64,000 nt of DNA, taken from positions 1 to 64,000 of the forward strand of contig CM007341.1 of assembly GCA_000333855.2 (NCBI GenBank). Direction: 5' to 3'. The position numbers and the translations under genes are program-made. The notes beneath the pieces were generated by a model. The model had not been told where the DNA came from. It was given only the letters and a program-made list of their open reading frames with translations, and did no database searches. This stretch comes from Endotrypanum monterogeii. Lineage: Eukaryota; Euglenozoa; Kinetoplastea; Trypanosomatida; Trypanosomatidae. Below, piece after piece: positions 58,201-64,000 of this stretch (the stretch's first letter is position 1; each line of letters opens with the position of its first letter).

Positions 58201-59584
58201 GACGACCAGGTATGACTGGATGGTCGACGAGAACTGCTACAAAGAGGAGGAGTCGCTCTGCATCTGGGTGGTCGCGGACTCCCAAGAAATGCGTTTCGTC
58301 GAGGTAAATCTGACCAAGGACTTCAAGTGCACCATGCGCGGCCTCATATCCTCATTGCGCCAATCCCTCGCTGTTGACCCAGAGATGGTTGTGCAGTCGA
58401 ACATCATAACGGAGCTGCCAAGCCGCACCTGGCAAGAACCGCTGCGGGTGCTCTATCAGGCATGCATCTATCCCATCAGTGGCTACGTGCGCCCGCTGGA
58501 CCCAAATCGGCGCTTAGGTGACGCTATGATCACGGTGGTGCCATCCGGGAAGCTGTGGCTGATCCCTTTCCACGCGCTGCTGAACGCCAAGGGTGGCGAC
58601 CGGTACTTGGTCGAAGACGTTGCTGTCCAGTTGGCCTTCTCTGCCACGCAGGCCGCCTTTGCCGCACTCAGCGCTGAGAGGGTGCAGGTGCAGGATGTGC
58701 ACCGCGAGGTGGTGGCTGTGCACTGCGATGTCGATCGCGACGCGGTAGACACTCTGTTCTACACGCTTTTCCCACCTAACCTTGACAGGTCCGTCCAAGA
58801 GGGTGCAGCGGTTGCTGCGTTGCTGAGCGAGGGGCAAATGCAGCAGGCGAAGCGGCTCAGTCGGCAGTCTGGGCATCATATGGCCATCCGCACCCACAAG
58901 GTGGACCTTATAGAAGACTTGGAGTCTCTGCGGACAGTGCTGCCGCGCGCGCGCACAGTGCATATCGCAACACCCACCACCGCGGCGGCACCCGTATCAC
59001 AGTCGAACCCAACTAACCAGACTGCCACGCAGTCTGGAAACGAAGGCGGTCTGGTGATGCGCACGGCCTCTCCAATGGGGGACATTGGTGTGATGCGGAC
59101 AGCCGAGATCGCGCACATGGAGCTGGCGGCGGAGCACGTCATCCTGACCAACACAAACATGTCGCCCCAGCACATGGAAGGCACCCGCGACGATGTACTA
59201 GGCCTGGTACGTGCCTTGTGTAGCAGCGGTGTTCCGTGTGTCATTGCGGGGCAGTGGTGCACGCCTGATATGAAGCCTATTGAGTTGTTCCAGCATTTCT
59301 ATACCTCTTGGTGTCAGTTGCCGTCGACTACGGTGTCCGGAAAATCCACTTGTCTGACCACTATCAACGAAAGCGGAATGAGCATCAGTAGCAGACGAGA
59401 CTCCGCGGCGCCGAAGTCGCCGTTCTTTGTGGAGGAGGGCAAGTCGAGGGAAAAGGGGCCGGCGGTGCGGCATCGTGCGCTGTTGCTTGCTCGCTCTATC
59501 CGCCATCTCATCGCTGAGGAGCCAGCAATGCGCTACCAGCCACGTGTATGGGCTGGCTACTACTGCATTGGTACTGGTTGGTAG
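55229..59584 (+). CDS. LRR-TPR-CHAT protein with degenerate CHAT protease domain
   Basis: 1451 residues. The N-terminal module, about 34-185 (VELYRRFCSEAGCKPNSAF, LERLNLGSNYLG, SVNLSHNPIS), matches that of the calpain-like protein at 25145. A low-complexity linker is followed by helical repeats of TPR texture (about 490-900; FDQGCREYMNRNLDAAYMAW, LEHGELEKAGDTFKLAHDV, LGELYVATFQLPQALVQLKK). The C-terminus, about 1090-1415, is a CHAT domain (caspase/HetF class): VVPSGKLWLIPFHALLN, then YLVEDVAVQLAFSAT. At the first catalytic site the usual HxATHG reads HIATPT (P1249 for His). At the second, LSACET reads LTNTNM (T1309 for Cys). It should lack protease activity. Alignment was by eye. The function is unknown. 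The start follows AG closely; M34 is an alternative. Confidence 0.85.
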   Translation: MTSSTVLPSLGSVKESSSTPYATAAPLGTTDRAMDYVELYRRFCSEAGCKPNSAFIRSIEEHGGHFSLERLNLGSNYLGPKGLRPVLRMIELCETIVSINLEKNGIDNDAVMDLCNVLQRHVSVASVNLSHNPISVAGGKRLLQMVEENPRITNLLLRGTDIFEGLQSRIRMALQQNIAFQKSSGPQMEANKEVTSFAATVGATRGLSTPPPEYRRAATAQGSTLPAVPPPRASLQAIHGSCSAEKTTAADGLSQGGAAAFNSAASRRSAANGSSSSYSGFSYTTPTATPEALSRHTWQEATFGRSQTRQLLPAVASMEQKTFPLNKVNDLKTLFAERARLHMEISRGEASRRAYEARQELLALETYSRPTGATASRTQPRTYPGAGAPTSVLALLPDVENEGSQATLNPTASHEMGASAASELSDNAHAEAPFCSPSATNVCRSDSPASVTGISVRSAEENIGGGTADHDPAEKNAAHTIDDVMSPACMMLLTTEEQFTVLFDQGCREYMNRNLDAAYMAWNEAMRIAVKEGQREWMAVVASNLQRLSYELLIEEGASHLEHGELEKAGDTFKLAHDVAVKAKNAAWEREVHTAQENVQKALFHRCHEAALLLFLRAQKDMRAGSAATTVTEDDYFFLPGTEEMVRHTAAFVREWSCLLLLKEAVGMWVEATRVMTRLRKLASATLKESLEETLSHVAAFIVEHHFNTTSPAGLTWFGTDAYLYHECILLSEVWSDIVAYSEQNLSHGLLSAVCAAQLGELYVATFQLPQALVQLKKVVAYGRRNRCAVLEATGLTLCARVHLQRSDYGLAESALEEALQLWAVLQRDAEATGPDDDRSAGVPHNFIANLMDTSAFTAGETTAAPLKTEEAREATTISPLNTTVIESNRLDEANDTTGRFHSATPFRVEKHLPPDAVAVLARVCRHYRVYLLVHTYRYSAALEALESSLNEDYSDTLREKLGLNFNTSPSLNEIAAVAGVLKTPLVYYTLTTRYDWMVDENCYKEEESLCIWVVADSQEMRFVEVNLTKDFKCTMRGLISSLRQSLAVDPEMVVQSNIITELPSRTWQEPLRVLYQACIYPISGYVRPLDPNRRLGDAMITVVPSGKLWLIPFHALLNAKGGDRYLVEDVAVQLAFSATQAAFAALSAERVQVQDVHREVVAVHCDVDRDAVDTLFYTLFPPNLDRSVQEGAAVAALLSEGQMQQAKRLSRQSGHHMAIRTHKVDLIEDLESLRTVLPRARTVHIATPTTAAAPVSQSNPTNQTATQSGNEGGLVMRTASPMGDIGVMRTAEIAHMELAAEHVILTNTNMSPQHMEGTRDDVLGLVRALCSSGVPCVIAGQWCTPDMKPIELFQHFYTSWCQLPSTTVSGKSTCLTTINESGMSISSRRDSAAPKSPFFVEEGKSREKGPAVRHRALLLARSIRHLIAEEPAMRYQPRVWAGYYCIGTGW

Positions 59585-61137
59585 TCGATTCTTTTTTTTC
59601 ACTCCATTTGTGGGCTTTTTTTTTTTTTATGTGGGGAGGGTGGCGATAACACTGTGAAGAGAGATCCATTGGTGGCAGCCAGTCTGCACACACACACACA
59701 CACATCCCCCTCACTCTCCTCCTCCCCCCATCCCTTCCGGGACCCCTTTTCATGTTCATGTACAATAGATACCACACGCACACATACATACTACTTCAAA
59801 GGGAACTCGTGTTGTATCGTGTGTGTGATGATCGAACAATTTTTTCCTCTATATGTTTGTGTCTTTTCGTGATTTCTCGATTGCGCTCGCTTTCTGCAAC
59901 TCATAATGTTGTAGTTATCACTTGAAGCCGACAATGAGTCTTGTCACAGGGTTTCTGTGACGAGCCGCGTATTTTTTTTTTTCGCTCTCTCCGTGTGTGT
60001 GTGTTTGTGTGTGCGCGTGATGTGATATGTGTGTCCTATATGTGTGTTGTGTGTATCTCATCTCTTCTTAACGTGCTTCAATGTAAACTACGCCACCCTC
60101 AGGTGCGCATAAATGTATGTACTCCTGTGAGTACGCACACATACACCGGTATGGGTCTCTACCTGTTATGTATGATTGTTGCTCGGGTGCCCCCGCTTTG
60201 TCCTCCCCATTCTCAGCTTCCCACACACATTCTTCTTTTTTTTTTTTGTGTGTGTGGGGGGGGGGGGAATGGCGGATGGGAGGGAGGGCGTGTATGCGAC
60301 TTTCCTTTGCGTTTGCTGGTGCGCCAATCGCCCAAAGAAGTTCTGTAGAAGTTATCATGGGAGCGAGCGTTTGCCCAAAACTCAAAACAAAAAAATAGTG
60401 TTTAGAAAACACTGGAGGTTCTCTGGAGACCACTGTCGGCAGCTCGGGGGGAGGGGAGGGCACTACCGCAGAAGAAAGTATTGGTGCAAATTCCGAAGCT
60501 GCGAATGTATCACTGTAGGACAAACCCATGAGTCTATATCGCTCTCCCCGTCTTGGCCCAAGAAGACTTGCCCCAAGCACCTCACCGGTTGATCTGTAGG
60601 TTGCACACATAAAAACAGAGTACTTAGGCTGCTCACTTCGAGAAAATGATTTGATAATGCAGCAGCAGCACCATCAAGGGCACCTGTGTAATCGACGAAC
60701 CTTCTCTCACAGAAAGAGGCGCACACATACACACAAAACCACAAACACGGGCTGGTGCACGCCGCCCGAGTATGTGTATGTACTTCTCACCAGCACGTAT
60801 CCTTCCCTCGAGTGTGTCTCCATGCCTAGTCCACGTCTCGACCTGTTTTAGCCCTCTTCACCCCTCCCCCATCACCAGAACCACCATCCAACGCACCACC
60901 CTCCCCCTCCCCCAGTCTTGAGTACCTCCCGTTTGTACACACAAAAAAAATCTTTGCGCGCTTCAAATCACGTGCTTCCGCCACCTACGCCGTTGCGGGT
61001 GCCACAACAAATCTCACCTACCTGCGGCGAATCTCTCTCTATACTCGCAGTTACTGTGCGTGTGTCGGCACAAAATTCCTTTACAGTTTCTTAACGAACT
61101 CGTCGAAATCGCGGCCTTGTGAAGAGGCCCCGTGTGT
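59585..61137. other. Intergenic region with T/G homopolymers
   Basis: No gene seen. T-runs near 59590 and 59617-59628, CA run 59688-59703, T10 near 59971-59980, GT runs near 59993-60020, T11/GT/G13 block at 60237-60269, and A-runs near 60942. A pyrimidine stretch near 61031-61046 followed by AG at about 61050 is a likely acceptor for the next gene. A 180-codon minus-strand frame here is mostly repeat translation. Confidence 0.5.
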
Positions 61138-63279
61138 ATGTCGTCAAAACCGCAAGCGATGAGCCCTGCCACTTATGACGTTCTCTTTTTTGGCTCCATC
61201 GCTGTGAGCATCATCGGCCATGAGGTCCACGATGAGAACCTGGCTGTGCAGCTGAAGCAGCAGAATCCTTTCGCGAGCCTTCACATCACCGCCAGCGCGC
61301 CATATGTGAAGACAGAAGAGGCTTTCGGCCTAGCCTCCACCTCCCCTCTCTATGAGGTTCATTCCGCCGGCTGCAAGGGCATCTCGGTTACCTCTCATCC
61401 CAAACACAACCGCCAGCAAGCTGCGTTCCTTCCTGTGATGCTGCGGCTAGCCCATGGCGCGGCGGCAGAAGAGGTGCCCTCCGTTGAGGATCAAGATCGT
61501 GCACTCTCAGAGCTGGACGCGTCGTCGAACGACGTCGACCCAGCGCCGAGTTACACATCTGCCTCAGTGCGGATAGAGGTAGGCATGTCGCGCAGTGCCA
61601 GTGCGGCGGCACCAGTGGGAGTGAAGAATGTCTTCTTGCCATCACTCAACTACCTAGCTAGTCGTGACGTGTGCGTCGTTGTGCGCATTCCGCTGTGGTC
61701 CGACGCGATCCAGGGGTCGGGTGTCGATGTAGTGGAGCTGGACCGTCGCTCATCAGAGCATCCAACTGCCAGTGGCAAAGGGGGTAGCAACGGAGAAGGC
61801 AGCACAGTGGGGGGAGTGGCGCTCAGCGTGTACGCTATGCTGCGTGTCACCAATTTGTCCGGGAAGGTGCGTCTTGCGTTGGAAGCCGACGATGCGGTTC
61901 GTCATCTGCTGGATCTCCCCGACACGATTCCCAATATGAGGCTAGGCCTGACCCAGAAAGGTGAGGCGCCGTATGGTGTAATGCCCCTCACAGAACTATA
62001 TCATCACTACCGGCATTTCTTCAGTTGTTACAGCAACACGGCCATCAAGCGGAATGATGATGTGATGGATAAGCTTTTTAGTGCCCCGCGTCAGCGCGAG
62101 GCTGACGCGTCGTTTCCCCATCGCTGGAACGCGCTAGCGGTGGCGGATTTCCGACCGGTGCTCATTGGGGAAGTGGGATTCGCACCCCTGTTGCTGACAC
62201 TAGCGCACTGCACCAACCTTCGCGCACTGTACGCCGACGGCAATCGCCTTGGCGACCTCACCTGTGCACGCCTCTCCGCCCTCTTCCGGCGTCACCGCTA
62301 CCTCTCATGTGTATCCCTCTCCAAAAACACTATTCACGAGGCAGGCGGCGAGCAGTTGCTTCGACTTGTACGCCATAACCTGCGCATCACGTCGATGTTG
62401 TGTCACGGAAACTATTTCTCTGATTCCCTGCGCAATCGCATTGAAGAAGTTGCGGCGTCTAACGCGAGTGTCATTGATCAGGATCCGTTGAATGTATTCT
62501 CCTCGAGTTACAACTATCTTCACGACCTCTCTAGCCTTCCCGAGTCTCTGCAGCAGAAAGGTCTGCAAACGTGGGCAATGTTGTCTTCTGCACCGGTGGG
62601 CGATGTCGACGTCATGGTACGCAACTTCACTACAAGTACTGAGCGCACTCTTGGCGACTCACCCGCCACTGCGATTCAGCGAGCCAAGGCGGCGCTTCGC
62701 GCGCGTGATTCCTTTTCTGTGATACCCCCTGCAGCACTGGCGCCATTATTGAACGAAATAATGCGCACCGTCTCTGTGGGGGTATCACGCGTGGTACCCG
62801 ACCCTCTGGTCCGCTCCCTCTTCTCAGATTTGGAAGCCCTGGCGGTGCAAGAGCAGGAACAAACCGAGGCCAAGCGTCGTGGTGGTCTCGCCAGCAGCGG
62901 CATCGTCCTCGACTACGATAGGATGTCGCCTCTGCCGCCCGATGTGTGTGATGCCCTGGGCGGGGTGTATACACCCCCCATCGACTCGGAAATGGTGTAC
63001 GGCCGCTCCTTCATGCGCATCGTCGTGACAGCATTGCGGGGAATAACATTGGGCACGCCCTGGGCGAAGATAGCTCAAGTGCTTGAGGGCATCGGCCGCG
63101 TCCATCGAGACCTCGGTGTGATGCCAGAAGACTACTGGCTCGCGGTGCACATCTTCATGATCTCGGTGCGCACCAGCTGTGGTGCGGAGTGTTACGGTGC
63201 TGACTACGCATCTTCTTTCCTCAGTCTCCTGGCCCTGGCGGTGCGAACAGCGGCAAGCCCCGACGTTGAGATGAAATGA
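61138..63279 (+). CDS. LRR protein sharing the module of the calpain- and CHAT-like neighbours
   Basis: 713 residues. Residues 1 to about 330 form an unknown domain beginning YDVLFFGSIAVSIIGHEV, with Ser/Gly-rich loops. An LRR module follows at about 337-445 (FRPVLIGEVGFAPLLLTLAH, LRALYADGNRLGDL, VSLSKNTIHEAGGEQLL, RITSML, RNRIEEVAASN). The last part matches the CHAT protein (ISVAGGKRLLQMV, RITNLL, QSRIRMALQQN) in register. The C-terminal 270 residues are helical, with YLHDLSSLPESLQQ, and show no known domain. No membrane segment or signal peptide is seen. The start is the first ATG of the frame. The protein belongs with the LRR-headed set at 25145 and 55229, except that its LRR module is in the middle. 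Confidence 0.8.
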   Translation: MSSKPQAMSPATYDVLFFGSIAVSIIGHEVHDENLAVQLKQQNPFASLHITASAPYVKTEEAFGLASTSPLYEVHSAGCKGISVTSHPKHNRQQAAFLPVMLRLAHGAAAEEVPSVEDQDRALSELDASSNDVDPAPSYTSASVRIEVGMSRSASAAAPVGVKNVFLPSLNYLASRDVCVVVRIPLWSDAIQGSGVDVVELDRRSSEHPTASGKGGSNGEGSTVGGVALSVYAMLRVTNLSGKVRLALEADDAVRHLLDLPDTIPNMRLGLTQKGEAPYGVMPLTELYHHYRHFFSCYSNTAIKRNDDVMDKLFSAPRQREADASFPHRWNALAVADFRPVLIGEVGFAPLLLTLAHCTNLRALYADGNRLGDLTCARLSALFRRHRYLSCVSLSKNTIHEAGGEQLLRLVRHNLRITSMLCHGNYFSDSLRNRIEEVAASNASVIDQDPLNVFSSSYNYLHDLSSLPESLQQKGLQTWAMLSSAPVGDVDVMVRNFTTSTERTLGDSPATAIQRAKAALRARDSFSVIPPAALAPLLNEIMRTVSVGVSRVVPDPLVRSLFSDLEALAVQEQEQTEAKRRGGLASSGIVLDYDRMSPLPPDVCDALGGVYTPPIDSEMVYGRSFMRIVVTALRGITLGTPWAKIAQVLEGIGRVHRDLGVMPEDYWLAVHIFMISVRTSCGAECYGADYASSFLSLLALAVRTAASPDVEMK

Positions 63280-64000
63280 GGGAAACACTGCGCAGGGGAA
63301 AAGCGGGGGCGGTGAGGGAGACGAGCAATAGAGAATGTTTTGGAAAAATCCAGCCTGTTGAAAGTGCCCAACATCATGGTGCGTGTGCTGCACTCGTCGC
63401 GTGTCTTATAACCCCCCCCCTCACCCCCGCTCTGTCGCCTCTTCTCTGCTGTCGCTGTTCTCAGATTTTATTTGCATTGCCGCGTGATCGGTTCTGTTGA
63501 TGTGTTTATAGAAACGTGTCTGTATTTATGTAGATGCACCGACGGCCCTCCTGTAACGTATCGATTTTTTTTTGCTGCCAAAGTGCCTCCTCTTTTCTTC
63601 GCCTTCACCCCCTCACCCCGGGCCGTGTGTTCGCACTGAAGCCAATCCCTGTTGGTATCACCAACCACGCACGTGCACTGCCGGGCATGAATCGAAGCGT
63701 GTTTTGGCTTAGCCGTTCTCCGTGCCTCGGCTCACCAAAACAGATGCAACTACAGTATTATATATATATATATATATACATTTATTTACATAACGAGGGT
63801 GTCGCAGAGAGAGGTCAGCGTGCTTCATGGTATTCTTTGATCTTCGGGGGATTAAAAAAAAATCAAACGAGGGCCGTCCTAACGTCTTCCCGGCTCACGG
63901 AAAGTTCTGAATCATTTAGACAGCAGCACTCGACATAGAATGTCGCCTACTGACTCTAGGCCTCCTCCTATCCCCGCCCGCCTCCCTAGCTTGCACCACC
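63280..64000. other. Intergenic region at the right edge
   Basis: No gene seen. C-run near 63412-63419, T9 near 63565-63573, and a TA run at 63758-63778. Any gene that follows starts outside the window. Confidence 0.5.

Noticed and set aside
60068..60610. 180-codon minus-strand frame
   Set aside because: Antisense to the array, built partly from CA/GT, poly-T and poly-G repeats (KKKKEE and PPPHTH segments).
1..64000. tRNA, snoRNA or other structural RNA genes
   Set aside because: No tRNA A/B-box pair or repeated snoRNA-like unit was recognised on reading. A covariance-model scan would be needed to exclude them.

Overview
This is the left end of a trypanosomatid chromosome, most likely from Leishmania or a close relative (Leishmaniinae). 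Bases 1 to about 90 are telomeric CCCTAA repeats that decay inward. Every supportable gene (20) lies on the + strand, reading away from the telomere. None has an intron. They are separated by long non-coding stretches rich in poly-T/pyrimidine tracts, poly-G/C runs and CA, GT or TA microsatellites, as expected of one polycistronic unit processed by trans-splicing. The contents also fit: a mitochondrial topoisomerase IA with no zinc finger, calpain-like and receptor-type cyclase/kinase proteins, and mitochondrial proteins of unknown function. From memory and unchecked, the order resembles the start of Leishmania chromosome 21. The species cannot be fixed from sequence alone. No tRNA, rRNA, CRISPR or transposon gene was recognised.

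Layout. 1-1.9 kb: telomere and gene-free subtelomere. 1.9-10.6 kb, visibly more AT-rich: a METTL2/6/8-type tRNA m3C methyltransferase, RBX1, a MAM33/p32-like mitochondrial protein, two tandem BAR-domain genes (each followed by an almost identical 483-bp repeat) and a syntaxin-6-like Qc-SNARE. 11-25 kb: a BNR-repeat protein, an acylated WD40 protein, a tail-anchored protein, an SLC49/FLVCR-like transporter, a sequence gap, a small polytopic membrane protein, a small basic protein and a 3-TM protein. 25-34 kb: a 1607-residue LRR/C2L/calpain-like protein and mitochondrial topoisomerase IA. 35.7-40.8 kb: a two-TM receptor joining a cyclase-like domain to a kinase. 44-64 kb: a mitochondrial-type protein with a Cys cluster, a kinase-fold protein, an LRR protein, a NOP9-like PUF protein, an LRR-TPR-CHAT protein and another LRR protein.

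The genes are mostly unrelated housekeeping functions, as is normal for a trypanosomatid array. The interior half has an unusual theme. Four enzyme folds appear catalytically dead (calpain, CHAT protease, protein kinase, class III cyclase), and three large proteins share one LRR-type module joined to different partner domains. Two of those partners are the dead peptidase folds. This set is the best candidate for an undescribed scaffold or signalling family.

Method note: all starts were chosen as ATG codons by reading the sequence. Domain calls come from motif recognition by eye, with no database search.
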